NCBI RefSeq assembly: GCF_019511605.1
Contig: NZ_JAEUAV010000028.1
Location: forward strand, 35,127-99,126
From: Paraburkholderia phenoliruptrix
GTDB lineage: Bacteria; Pseudomonadota; Gammaproteobacteria; Burkholderiales; Burkholderiaceae
DNA length: 64,000 nt
Reading direction: 5' to 3'
Each line of letters opens with the position of its first letter. The first letter of the stretch is position 1. The notes under the pieces are model-generated. The model ran no database searches. It had not been told where the DNA came from and saw only the letters and a program-made list of their open reading frames with translations. This document shows positions 26,101 to 34,508 of the stretch, piece after piece. The position numbers and the translations under genes are program-made.

Positions 26101-27708
26101 CTAGTTGCTTTGCGCTGGCGGCTGGGTCCGGGTTTGCTCAGGCGGCGGCGTCGTGCCGCTCTGCGCCAACGGCGCCGCCGCTGATGCGGGCAGTGGCGCT
26201 GGCGCCGATGTGGGTAGCGGCGCTGGCGCCGCGGCGTCGCCGGTTTCGCGGTTCATTTGCAACACGTCCCAGCCGCCGCCCAAGGCCTTCACCAATCCGA
26301 CCGACGACACCATCCGCTGACCCGCGATGGTCTGCAGCTTTTGCTCGGCGGTGAACGCCGTGGTTTGGGCGGTCAGCACGTTCACATAGCCGACCGTGCC
26401 GGCCTTGTACTCGTTGGTCACGATGGCCAGCGCCTGGCGCGCGGATTCGACCGCCTTTTGCTGCACCACGATTTCCTGTTCGAGAATGCGCTGCGACGCG
26501 AGATTGTCTTCCACGTCCTGGAAGGCCGTCAGCACCGCGAGGCGATAGGTCGCGACACTCTGGTCGTAGGCGGCACGGGCCGCTTCGGTTTGCGCGCGGC
26601 GCAGGCCGGCATCGAACAGGGTCGCCGCGAGTTGCGGGCCGACCGTCCAGAAACGCGAGGGCGCGGTCAGCAATTGCGAGAACACGGAGCTTTGGAACCC
26701 GCCGTTCGCCGACAAGGTCAGCGACGGAAAAAACGCGGCAATGGCAATGCCGATCTGCTCGTTGGCCGCAGCGGCCTTGCGCTCGGCCGAAGCGATGTCC
26801 GGCCGCCGCTCGAGCAGCGCCGACGGCATTTGCGCAGGCACGGCGGGCGGCGTCGCGGTGAGCGGCATCGGCGGAATCGAGAAGGTGGAAGCCGGCTCGC
26901 CGACGAGCACCGCGATCGCATGTTCGTCCTGCGCGCGCTGCACGCCGTTGTCGATGGCGGACGCCTGCGCCGATTGCAACTGCGTTTGCGCCTGAATCAC
27001 GTCTGAACGCGCGGCTACGCCCGCGGCATACTGGTTTTGCGTGAGTTGCAGCGAGCGCTGATAAGCGGCTACGGTTTCGTCCAGCAGCTTCTGGTTGGCG
27101 TCGAGCGCGCGCAACGCGAAGTACGTCTGGGCGAGCGTGGCTTGTGCCGACAGACGCGCGTTCGCCAGGTCCGCTGCGGCGCCTTGCTGGCCCGCCTTCT
27201 GCGCGTTTACCGAGCGGCTCACGGAACCCCACAGGTCGGGCTCCCAGCTGGCGTCGAGTTGCAGGCTATAGCTGTTGTAGACGCCCGAGCGGCCCGCGCT
27301 GCTCGTGCTCGACGAAGAACCGCTGCCCGAACGCGTGCCGCTCGCCGTGGCGCCGAGGGTCGGGAAGTACGCCGCACGGGCCTCGCCCACCAGCGCGCGC
27401 GCCTGCCGGTAGGCGGCCGCATATTGCGCGATGGTCTGATTGGCGGCGTTCAGCTTGTCTTCGAGCGCGTTGAGTTGCGGGTCCTGATAAATGGTCCACC
27501 AGGGCCCGCGATCTTGTTGATCCGCGGGTTCCGCGACTTTCCAGCCGGGCGCGGCCTCCTTGTATGACGCGGGAATCTCGGCGGCGGGGCGCTGGTAGTC
27601 GGGGCCGACCGCGCAGCCGGCGACGAGGCCCGCAGCGGCAAGCGCGACGGCCAGGGTCAGGGCGCGCGGCGCACATGTCCGCGCGGGCGAGATTCGGTCA
27701 GACTGCAT
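26101..27708 (-). CDS. NodT/OprM-family outer-membrane efflux lipoprotein
   Basis: TolC-like outer-membrane channel of tripartite efflux systems, 535 residues. The signal ends in a lipobox, GLVAGC, with lipidated Cys32, followed by AVGPDYQRP, the standard NodT/OprM opening. Two long helical OEP repeats follow (QTIAQYAAAYRQARALVGEARAAYFP; LLERRPDIASAERKAAAANEQIG). The last 45 residues are a low-complexity Ala/Pro/Thr tail. No inner-membrane pump lies on the same strand; the nearest is the EmrB-type gene at 29.4 kb, divergently oriented, which could be its partner. Confidence 0.92.
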   Translation of the reverse strand: MQSDRISPARTCAPRALTLAVALAAAGLVAGCAVGPDYQRPAAEIPASYKEAAPGWKVAEPADQQDRGPWWTIYQDPQLNALEDKLNAANQTIAQYAAAYRQARALVGEARAAYFPTLGATASGTRSGSGSSSSTSSAGRSGVYNSYSLQLDASWEPDLWGSVSRSVNAQKAGQQGAAADLANARLSAQATLAQTYFALRALDANQKLLDETVAAYQRSLQLTQNQYAAGVAARSDVIQAQTQLQSAQASAIDNGVQRAQDEHAIAVLVGEPASTFSIPPMPLTATPPAVPAQMPSALLERRPDIASAERKAAAANEQIGIAIAAFFPSLTLSANGGFQSSVFSQLLTAPSRFWTVGPQLAATLFDAGLRRAQTEAARAAYDQSVATYRLAVLTAFQDVEDNLASQRILEQEIVVQQKAVESARQALAIVTNEYKAGTVGYVNVLTAQTTAFTAEQKLQTIAGQRMVSSVGLVKALGGGWDVLQMNRETGDAAAPAPLPTSAPAPLPASAAAPLAQSGTTPPPEQTRTQPPAQSN

Positions 27709-28120
27709 GCATTATTTCCTTCTGGACGCCACGATGCCGCGGATGACGGTGTCGGCCTGTGGATGTGCCGGCATGTTAGCGTATGAGTCCGCTCGGCGCG
27801 GCAAACAGAAAGGGTAATTCGGGCAGCGACGAAGGTGTGTTACTGAGGGTGTCGAGAAGGTTACGCGCTGTTACCGGCGCGGGAAGCGGGCGGGCTTTCG
27901 AGCGGAATTGGCTGGAGCCTTTGACTTTGCGAGTCAGCATGAGCGGATCGGAAAGCACGCATGCAGACTAGTGGGTCGGGCCTGCAGTTGAACGCGCGAA
28001 TGGGACCCGCGAATGGGACCCGCGAACGGCACGCGCGAATGGCACGCGCGAATGGGACCGCCGAACGGGACCCGCCACCCAAGACCCCGAAGCTCAGAGC
28101 GGCAAGCCGAAGAGGCTAAC
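27709..28120. other. Intergenic region with a 13-bp tandem repeat
   Basis: A 412-bp gap downstream of the small membrane protein gene and upstream of the NodT-type gene. It contains the six-unit 13-bp repeat described separately. Other readings through it are low-complexity and without support. Confidence 0.5.
27995..28072. repeat. 13-bp tandem repeat, six units
   Basis: Six contiguous 13-bp units of the type CGCGAATGGGACC, with changes at a few positions (for example GGC for GGG and AAC for AAT). The unit length is not a multiple of three, so it is not an in-frame coding repeat. No secondary-structure or mobile-element feature flanks it. Confidence 0.85.
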
Positions 28121-28480
28121 TCAGACCCGTTCCACCGCGGTCGTCTTGCGCGCGAGCTTTCCTGCGGCGGCCCGGCACGGCGCGTCCGCACGCGCCTGGC
28201 ATGCGCTCGTTGCGCCGTGTGCCGCGGTAGCCGCGCTGGCCGTAACTGTCGGCGCCGCGGTCTGGTCGGCGGACGCACCCTGCGTCCCTTTGCGCCCCCG
28301 ACGATGCTCGAGCCAAGCCAGCACCGCGACCCCCACCGATCCACCCGGCAGCACGAACAGCGTCGCGAACAGCGCAAGCTTCCACCAGCGGCGCGGGCCG
28401 TGGAAGCTCTGCAATGTATGCAAAGCGGAACCGGTCAGGGAGCGGCCAAGGCCGCCGAGGGTATTTTTCAGGTACAGCAT
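28121..28480 (-). CDS. Small hypothetical inner-membrane protein
   Basis: A 119-residue protein not assigned to a family. The N-terminal 32 residues are amphipathic, one hydrophobic segment spans about 33-57 (WKLALFATLFVLPGGSVGVAVLAWL), then a basic stretch HRRGRKG and an Ala/Thr-rich tail with two Cys. AAGGA lies 10 nt before the ATG. It is divergent from the MarR gene at 28.7 kb. The first 60 residues look real; the low-complexity tail is less certain. Confidence 0.5.
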   Translation of the reverse strand: MLYLKNTLGGLGRSLTGSALHTLQSFHGPRRWWKLALFATLFVLPGGSVGVAVLAWLEHRRGRKGTQGASADQTAAPTVTASAATAAHGATSACQARADAPCRAAAGKLARKTTAVERV

Positions 28481-28585
28481 GGGAGGAACATCCTTGGGTC
28501 GCGCCGGCTTGGCGGCGGACGAAAAAAGCGGTCAGAACATAGGCTCGGGTGGCGCGAATCGCGTAACTCGTTGCTTAACATAATA

Positions 28586-28614
28586 TTGACTATGCAAGTA
28601 AATTTCAAGATACT
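28586..28614 (+). promoter_or_regulatory. Promoter of the marR-type gene
   Basis: -35 TTGACT (28586-28591), a 17-bp spacer, -10 GATACT (28609-28614), in an AT-rich stretch that stands out from its surroundings. The leader to the ATG is about 80 nt. A MarR autoregulatory operator could overlap it, but no clear palindrome is visible. Confidence 0.65.
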
Positions 28615-28698
28615 GTGCGGGTTTGCACGGCCCGCTGTTGTTTTTCGGCGGCTTGCGCGCTTATCCATTCGTTTCGCGGCAAGGTCCATGTACTCCAA

Positions 28699-29241
28699 AT
28701 GACTGACGGCCATTACAAAGCCGACGAGATCCGGCTCGACACGAGTCTCGGCTACTACCTGTCGAAAGCGCGGAACGTGCTGGTGGAGCGCACCGATCGG
28801 GCGGTCAAGCCGCTGGGACTAACGGCGCAGCAGATCGGCGTGATCCTGATGCTGGCCGCGCAGCGCGCGAGCACGCCTTTCGAGTTGTCGCGCGTCATGT
28901 CGTACGATAGCGGTTCGATGACGCGGCTCCTCGACCGCCTCGAAAAGAAAGGCTTCCTGGTACGTACGCGCAGCGACGCGGATCGCCGGATGGTGAAGCT
29001 CGAATTGACGCCGCAAGGGCAGGAAGCGGCGCGGCAGTTGCCCGGCATCGGCGCGGCCGTGCTGAACGAGCAGTTGCGCGGTTTTTCGGCCGCGGACCTC
29101 GCCACGTTCATCGATCTGTTGGGCCGCTTCATTGCCAACGGTATCGATCCAGGCTCGAACGCAGGGTGTGGTTTGTGTCCGGGCGGGCAAGCGCCTGACA
29201 CAACGCTCGACGATTCATCGCCGGAAAACGGCAAGCAGTAG
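28699..29241 (+). CDS. MarR-family transcriptional regulator
   Basis: A 180-residue winged-helix repressor of the MarR/EmrR type. The HTH is around TPFELSRVMSYDSGSMTRLLDRLEKKGFLVRTRS and the wing RSDADRRMVKLELTPQG is well conserved. The C-terminal 30 residues are a Cys/Gly-rich extension (AGCGLCPGG). The ATG at 28699 gives the usual N-terminus; the longer reading from 28615 runs through the promoter. It precedes the EmrB-type pump gene by 131 nt and is most likely its ligand-responsive repressor. Confidence 0.9.
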   Translation: MTDGHYKADEIRLDTSLGYYLSKARNVLVERTDRAVKPLGLTAQQIGVILMLAAQRASTPFELSRVMSYDSGSMTRLLDRLEKKGFLVRTRSDADRRMVKLELTPQGQEAARQLPGIGAAVLNEQLRGFSAADLATFIDLLGRFIANGIDPGSNAGCGLCPGGQAPDTTLDDSSPENGKQ

Positions 29242-29372
29242 CTGAAGTGCGCCTTCCTGGGCGCAGTTGCAAATCAATCTCTGTCTGGGCAGAGTGTGAT
29301 GGAGCATGTAATGCTGCCTCACACGACGCGATAAACGTGGCGACAATCTTTTCGCGCTGAGGAGAACAACAA

Positions 29373-30971
29373 ATGGCCGCTAGTGCTTCCGACGCTGCCG
29401 GATCGGCAGTTCAACCTGCCGCCCCGTCCGCGACTCCGCCTGCGGCGGAACCGGCTCCGCTGAAGGGCGGCGCGCTCGCGCTGCTGACCGTCGGCCTCGC
29501 GCTCGGCACTTTCATGGAGGTGCTGGACACCTCGATTGCCAACGTGGCCGTGCCTACCATCTCCGGCAGTCTCGGTGTGGCGACGAGCCAGGGCACGTGG
29601 GTGATCTCGTCGTACTCGGTGGCGTCCGCCATTGCGGTGCCGCTCACCGGCTGGCTCGCGCGGCGCGTTGGCGAGGTGCGGCTCTTCACGCTGTCCGTTC
29701 TGCTCTTTACGATTGCTTCCGCGTTGTGCGGTTTCGCGCAGAACTTCGAGTCGCTGATCGTGTTCCGTCTGGCTCAAGGTCTTGTTTCGGGGCCGATGGT
29801 GCCGCTCTCGCAGACCATTCTGATGCGCTCGTATCCGCCCGAAAAACGCGGGCTCGCGCTCGGGCTGTGGGCGATGACCGTGATCTGCGCGCCGATCTTC
29901 GGGCCCGTCATGGGCGGCTACATCACCGACAACTACACATGGCCGTGGATCTTCTACATCAACGTGCCGATTGGCCTTTTCTCCGCCGGTTGCGCGTTCC
30001 TGCTGCTGCGCGGACGCGAGACGAAAACCACGCAGCAGCGCATCGACGCCATCGGTCTCACGCTTCTCGTGATCGGCGTGGCGTGCCTGCAGATGGTGCT
30101 CGACCTCGGCAAGGATCGCGACTGGTTCAACTCGACCTTCATCGTGACGCTTGCCGTGATCGCGGTGATCTCGATTGCCTTCATGCTCGTGTGGGAGATG
30201 ACCGAAAAAGAGCCCGTGGTGGACCTCTCGCTATTCAAGGACCGCAACTTCGCGCTCGGGGTGATCATCATCTCATTCGGCTTCATGGCCTTCTTCGGTT
30301 CGGTGGTGATCTTTCCGCTGTGGTTGCAAACCGTGATGGGTTACACCGCCGGCCTTGCGGGTCTTGCCACCGCGCCGGTCGGCATACTCGCCTTATTCCT
30401 CTCGCCGATGATCGGCAAGAACATGCACCGGCTGAACCTGCGCGTGGTGGCGAGCTTCGCGTTCGTCGTATTTGCGTTCGTTTCGTTGTGGAACTCCACG
30501 TTCACGCTCGACGTGCCGTTCAATCACGTGATCTGGCCGCGCCTCGTGCAAGGCATCGGCGTGGCCTGCTTCTTCGTGCCGATGACGACCATCACGTTAT
30601 CGAGCGTGCCCGACGAACGGCTCGCGAGCGCCTCCGGCTTGTCGAATTTCTTCCGGACGCTCTCTGGCGCGATCGGCACTGCGATCAGCACGACGTACTG
30701 GGAAAACGACGCGATTCGCCATCATGCGATGCTGGTCGATAACGTCAACGTCTATGCGGCGAATACGAACGAGTACACGAACGCGCTGGCGGGCATCGGC
30801 CTTTCCGGCGACGGCATTACCGCGCAGTTGAATCAGGTGGTTACCGCGCAGGCTTATATGCTGGCCACCAACGACTTCTTCCGCATTTCATGCCTGGCCT
30901 TCGTCGTGCTTGCCGTACTCGTGTGGATCACGAAACCGCGCAAGGGCGTTGGCCCTTCTATGGGCCATTGA
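29373..30971 (+). CDS. DHA2-family (EmrB/QacA) MFS drug transporter
   Basis: Proton-driven multidrug exporter of 532 residues with about 14 membrane segments. The DHA2 markers are D-in-TM1 motif LEVLDTSIANVAVPTISG, the post-TM2 loop GWLARRVGEVRLF, and motif C in TM5 (ICAPIFGPVMGGYI). An Ala/Pro-rich cytoplasmic N-terminus of about 35 residues precedes TM1. EmrB-type pumps normally work with a membrane-fusion protein (EmrA) encoded next to them, and none is present here. The NodT-type channel at 26.1 kb may be the outer-membrane partner. Confidence 0.92.
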   Translation: MAASASDAAGSAVQPAAPSATPPAAEPAPLKGGALALLTVGLALGTFMEVLDTSIANVAVPTISGSLGVATSQGTWVISSYSVASAIAVPLTGWLARRVGEVRLFTLSVLLFTIASALCGFAQNFESLIVFRLAQGLVSGPMVPLSQTILMRSYPPEKRGLALGLWAMTVICAPIFGPVMGGYITDNYTWPWIFYINVPIGLFSAGCAFLLLRGRETKTTQQRIDAIGLTLLVIGVACLQMVLDLGKDRDWFNSTFIVTLAVIAVISIAFMLVWEMTEKEPVVDLSLFKDRNFALGVIIISFGFMAFFGSVVIFPLWLQTVMGYTAGLAGLATAPVGILALFLSPMIGKNMHRLNLRVVASFAFVVFAFVSLWNSTFTLDVPFNHVIWPRLVQGIGVACFFVPMTTITLSSVPDERLASASGLSNFFRTLSGAIGTAISTTYWENDAIRHHAMLVDNVNVYAANTNEYTNALAGIGLSGDGITAQLNQVVTAQAYMLATNDFFRISCLAFVVLAVLVWITKPRKGVGPSMGH

Positions 30972-30989
30972 GCGCGCGCAACGCGCTGC

Positions 30990-31499
30990 TCACTGACTCG
31001 CGGCTTCGCCTGTGGACGGCACGACCGACTGCCCTTGCCGCGCGTCAGGATGCAGGGCGTCCGGTGCGGGCTTCACATCGCTTCGCTGTGTGGCCGGCCC
31101 GGCGCCGCGCACGTACTGCTTGAAGTCGGCGCCCGCTTCCCAGGGGTTCGGCTTGCAGCCGAGCGAGCCGTCGCAATGCGCGGCAAAGCCTATCGTCGAG
31201 GTTCCGTCGGGGTTGGGCGCGCGGGTGATCTGATAGGCGAGCGCGCGCTTGCCGCCGTCGGGGCCGGCGGTCTGGATCAGCGTGTCGGTCGAGGTTTCGA
31301 CCTTGTACTTCGAGTTATCGGTCACCCAGGTGCGTGCGCGCTGCCACCACAGGTCGCACTCAGCCTTGCCGGAGCACGTGAGCGGCGTGGTGGCGATCTG
31401 CATTACGTCGGGATCCACTTGTCCGCGCGTCGAGCACCCCGTCGCGCCAACGGCCGCAGCCCCAACGCACAGCACGGCCAACAGGTTTGTCCTTATCAC
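30990..31499 (-). CDS. Putative lipoprotein of unknown function
   Basis: A 169-residue predicted exported protein. It starts at a GTG preceded by GGGAGGA at ideal spacing, which decides against the upstream reading at 31619. The signal (VIRTNLLAVLCVGAAAVGATGC) ends in a weak lipobox with Cys22. The mature part has a Trp-rich segment (CDLWWQRARTWVTDNS) and four further Cys, probably two disulfides. I do not recognise the family. It converges on the EmrB-type gene with an 18-nt gap and no clear terminator. Confidence 0.75.
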   Translation of the reverse strand: MIRTNLLAVLCVGAAAVGATGCSTRGQVDPDVMQIATTPLTCSGKAECDLWWQRARTWVTDNSKYKVETSTDTLIQTAGPDGGKRALAYQITRAPNPDGTSTIGFAAHCDGSLGCKPNPWEAGADFKQYVRGAGPATQRSDVKPAPDALHPDARQGQSVVPSTGEAASQ

Positions 31500-31649
31500 C
31501 TTGATCCTCCCTCTCGTTCGCGTGTTCCATGAGTTTGGACCGCATCGTGCAGAGCGTGTTTCGTTCAGATCAGAGAAAAGGTGAAATCTGCGCAGCATTT
31601 GCCGATCTGGCCGGCGCATCGCGTAGTCGTTACCGTCGCGCGTTGCGCG

Positions 31650-31677
31650 AAAAAAAAGCGGCTCACGAAGCCGCTTT
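31650..31677 (-). terminator. Rho-independent terminator of gshA
   Basis: On the minus strand, AAGCGGC, a 7-nt loop, GCCGCTT, then eight T. It lies about 50 nt after the gshA stop. Confidence 0.88.
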
Positions 31678-31723
31678 CCTGTTTTGCCGTCGGCCCGCGC
31701 AAGCCGTGCGCGGGCCGCCGCGC

Positions 31724-33340
31724 TTATATGCTGAAGCGATTCAACGTGTACGCCCGATAAGCGGCGACGAATGCATCAAACGATCCGACTTCCTCGCGCT
31801 CGAGCTTGGCCTGTTCTTCGAGCGACTGCGCGGCGAGATCGGCAAACTCCTTCGCAACGCTTGCCTCCAGCGGACGCGCGCGGAAATGCGCAGCGTGTGC
31901 TTCGCTCTGCTCCAGACCGAACTGGAGAAAGCTCTGCTGCTTGTCGCGCATGGTTTGCAACACCCGCGCCGACGGCGTCAGCGACGCATCCGCCAGCTTT
32001 GCGCGTTGCACGGCCACGGAGCGGGCGTGCGCGTCGCCGCCATGCAGCGCGTCGAGTGCGGCTGCCGCTGCGTCGATCTTGACGAACAGTTCGTCGGCCC
32101 ATTCGCTCATCGCAATCGCGTTGCCGTCGCGCGTGAGTTGGAGACCGGGCTTGCGCCCCTCGGTGGTTACGCGTGCGAAGTTCTGATTGGCTTCACAGTA
32201 TGCGGGCGGCGGCAGCGGCGCGCTCTCGTCGAGCGCGCAGACGAGCAGATAGGCGTCGAGAAAACGCGACGTTTCGAGCGAAATGCCGACCGGCTCGAAC
32301 GGATCGATGTCCATGCAGCGCACCTCGACGTATTGCACGCCGCGCGCCGCGAGCGCGTGCAGCGGACGCTCGCCAGGATGCGTCACGCGCTTAGGACGGA
32401 TGGTCGAGTAGAACTCGTTTTCGATCTGCAGCACGTTGGTGTTGATCTGCACCCACTCGCCGTCGCGCTGCGTGCCGATGGCCTCGTACGCGGGATACGG
32501 CTGGCTCACGGCCTTGGCGAGAGCGTCGAGATAACCGGGCAGCGTGTCGTAATCGGCATGCAGCGCCGCCTGGGCGGTGGTGTTCGAGTAGCCGAGATCG
32601 CTCATGCGCAGGCTTGTCGCATAAGGGCGGTACAACGTGTCGGCGTCGAAGGTTTCGAGCGTATGTTTGCGCTCGCGCAAGAAGCGCCGATCGAGCGCAG
32701 GCGACGCGCCGAACAGATACATCAGCAGCCAGTTGGTGCGGCGAAAGTTGCGGATCAACGCGAGGTAACGCTCGGACTGGAAGTCGACGGCGCTCGCGGT
32801 GGATTGCTGATCGGCATGCAAGAGCCGCCACACTTCTTCGTTCAGCGAATAGTTGTAGTGGATGCCCGCGATGCACTGCATGGTGCGACCGTAACGCAGC
32901 GCGAGGCCGATGCGGTACACGTACTTCAGTTTGCCGATGTTGGAAGTGCCGTAGTTAGCGATCGGAATGCCTTCGTCCGTGTCGGGAAGCAGGCCCGGCA
33001 TCGAGTTATTCCACAGAATCTCGTCGCCGAGTTCCGCGTAGACGAAACGATGCAACGTGTCGAGCTTCTCGAGCGTGAGCGCGACGTCGTGCTCGGCCGG
33101 TGTGATCAGTTCGAGCAGCGCTTCCGAATAGTCGGTAGTCAGCGAAGGATGCGTGAGCGCCGAACCTAGCGCGCGCGGATGCGGCGTCAGCGCGAGCCGG
33201 CCTTCGTGCGTCACGCGCAGGCTTTCTTTTTCTATGCCGCGCAGGCCGCGCAGCAGCGCGTCGCGCTGCGGCCCTGAAGTCAGCACGGACAGGCGGTGCA
33301 AGAACGCGTCGGTCGTGCGGGATGAGGTCGTGTTTGGCAT
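31724..33340 (-). CDS. gshA: Glutamate-cysteine ligase (gamma-glutamylcysteine synthetase), class I
   Basis: First enzyme of glutathione synthesis, joining L-glutamate and L-cysteine with ATP. It has 538 residues, close to the E. coli class I enzyme. Family signatures are GIEKESLRVTHEGRLA near 30, LTTDYSEALLELITP, GIHYNYSLNEEVW, TSLRMSDLGYSN and VEVRCMDIDPFEPVG. The ATG at 33340 gives the expected N-terminus; the reading from 33412 is an extension. It is monogenic with its own terminator; gshB is not adjacent. Confidence 0.95.
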   Translation of the reverse strand: MPNTTSSRTTDAFLHRLSVLTSGPQRDALLRGLRGIEKESLRVTHEGRLALTPHPRALGSALTHPSLTTDYSEALLELITPAEHDVALTLEKLDTLHRFVYAELGDEILWNNSMPGLLPDTDEGIPIANYGTSNIGKLKYVYRIGLALRYGRTMQCIAGIHYNYSLNEEVWRLLHADQQSTASAVDFQSERYLALIRNFRRTNWLLMYLFGASPALDRRFLRERKHTLETFDADTLYRPYATSLRMSDLGYSNTTAQAALHADYDTLPGYLDALAKAVSQPYPAYEAIGTQRDGEWVQINTNVLQIENEFYSTIRPKRVTHPGERPLHALAARGVQYVEVRCMDIDPFEPVGISLETSRFLDAYLLVCALDESAPLPPPAYCEANQNFARVTTEGRKPGLQLTRDGNAIAMSEWADELFVKIDAAAAALDALHGGDAHARSVAVQRAKLADASLTPSARVLQTMRDKQQSFLQFGLEQSEAHAAHFRARPLEASVAKEFADLAAQSLEEQAKLEREEVGSFDAFVAAYRAYTLNRFSI

Positions 33341-33590
33341 TGATGCGAGTCGGGCGTTGTCGGCCGCCATGTGCCGCTTCGCGGCTTGCCGGCAGCAGCT
33401 TACGGTCGACAACGTTCGGCGGAATTTTCAGTAGCGGGCACTTTAACATCTCGCCACGGCGCCTGCTTGAGGCCGCCTCGGTGGCCCCTCGCGGACCGTC
33501 CGCTATTCTGTTTTCACGTCGCAAGCGCCACTTTGGCCTCACGTTTCCGAGGCTTATTGCCGCCCATTTGAGGATTGCGCGCTCGCCCTT

Positions 33591-34508
33591 CTAGCCGCCG
33601 CGCGCGGCCCCTGCCCGGTCGGCTACTTCGTTCCACAGATGCATTGCGGCGTAGGCGCGCCACGGGCGCCAGCTCTCGGTGCGGGTGCGCTGCTGCGTGG
33701 GCCGCACGAGCGACGGATCGCGCGCGCTGATTGACTGCATCAGCACCAGGTCCCACGCCGGCCACGCGTCCGGATCGCGCCACGCGCGCATTGCCACGTA
33801 TTCGACCGTCCACGGGCCGATGCCCGGCAGTGCGAGCAACGCGGCGCGCAGGCTGTCCGTGTCGATGCCCGCGTTGTCGAGCGGCACGTCGCCGCTCGCA
33901 ACGGCGCGTGCAAAGCCTTGCAGCGCCGCCACGCGTTTGCCCGGCATGCCGATTTGCGCAAGATCCACGGTAGCGAGGGCCTCGGGCGTCGGAAAGCGCC
34001 ATGCGGTGTTCTCATGTGCATGCCCTTCAATGCGCTCGCCCGCGCGCTGCACCAGCCGGCCGATGATGGTGGTTGCACCCTTCACGCTGATCTGTTGACC
34101 GACAATGGCGCGCACGACCAGCTCGAAACCGGACCATGCGCCAGGCACACGCAAGCCGGGCGCCGCCTCGACAAGCGGCGCAAGCCACGGGTCCGCGGCA
34201 AGCGCGGCGCCGATTTTCCGCGGATCGGCGTGCAGGTCGAACATCTTCGCAATCGGCGCGGCAAGCGCGTCGGCATGACGGCTCACTGGGCCTTCGATGC
34301 TCGCCACCAGACAGCGCTTGCGCGCATGCCGACGCACGCTGAGCGTGCCGCTTTCTCCGGACCATTCGATCGCGCGGCGATACGCGTCGTCTTCGACGGT
34401 TTCGACGCCAGGCGTCGCGCGGCCACGGAAAAAGCGCAAGAGGCGCGGCCAGTCGAATGGGGCTTTATAGGGAAGTTCAAGAGTTGCGACGTGCTCGAGC
34501 GTGCTCAC
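33591..34508 (-). CDS. alkA: DNA-3-methyladenine glycosylase II (AlkA)
   Basis: Base-excision repair glycosylase removing alkylated bases, 305 residues. The AlkA N-terminal domain (LPYKAPFDWPRLLRFFRGRATPGVE) is followed by the helix-hairpin-helix LLALPGIGPWTVEYVAMR and the catalytic Asp in PAWDLVL. The start is GTG, overlapping the ada stop (GTGA), so it is translationally coupled to ada. The pair forms an adaptive-response operon under the Ada box at 35.78 kb. E. coli alkA is unlinked from ada, whereas this fused arrangement is common in other proteobacteria. Confidence 0.94.
   Translation of the reverse strand: MSTLEHVATLELPYKAPFDWPRLLRFFRGRATPGVETVEDDAYRRAIEWSGESGTLSVRRHARKRCLVASIEGPVSRHADALAAPIAKMFDLHADPRKIGAALAADPWLAPLVEAAPGLRVPGAWSGFELVVRAIVGQQISVKGATTIIGRLVQRAGERIEGHAHENTAWRFPTPEALATVDLAQIGMPGKRVAALQGFARAVASGDVPLDNAGIDTDSLRAALLALPGIGPWTVEYVAMRAWRDPDAWPAWDLVLMQSISARDPSLVRPTQQRTRTESWRPWRAYAAMHLWNEVADRAGAARGG

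Noticed and set aside
27995..28072. CRISPR-like array
   Set aside because: The 13-bp units abut each other with no spacers.
28013..28702. 229-codon plus-strand frame over the 13-bp repeat and marR promoter
   Set aside because: It begins inside a non-triplet tandem repeat, runs antisense to the small membrane gene and through a clear promoter.
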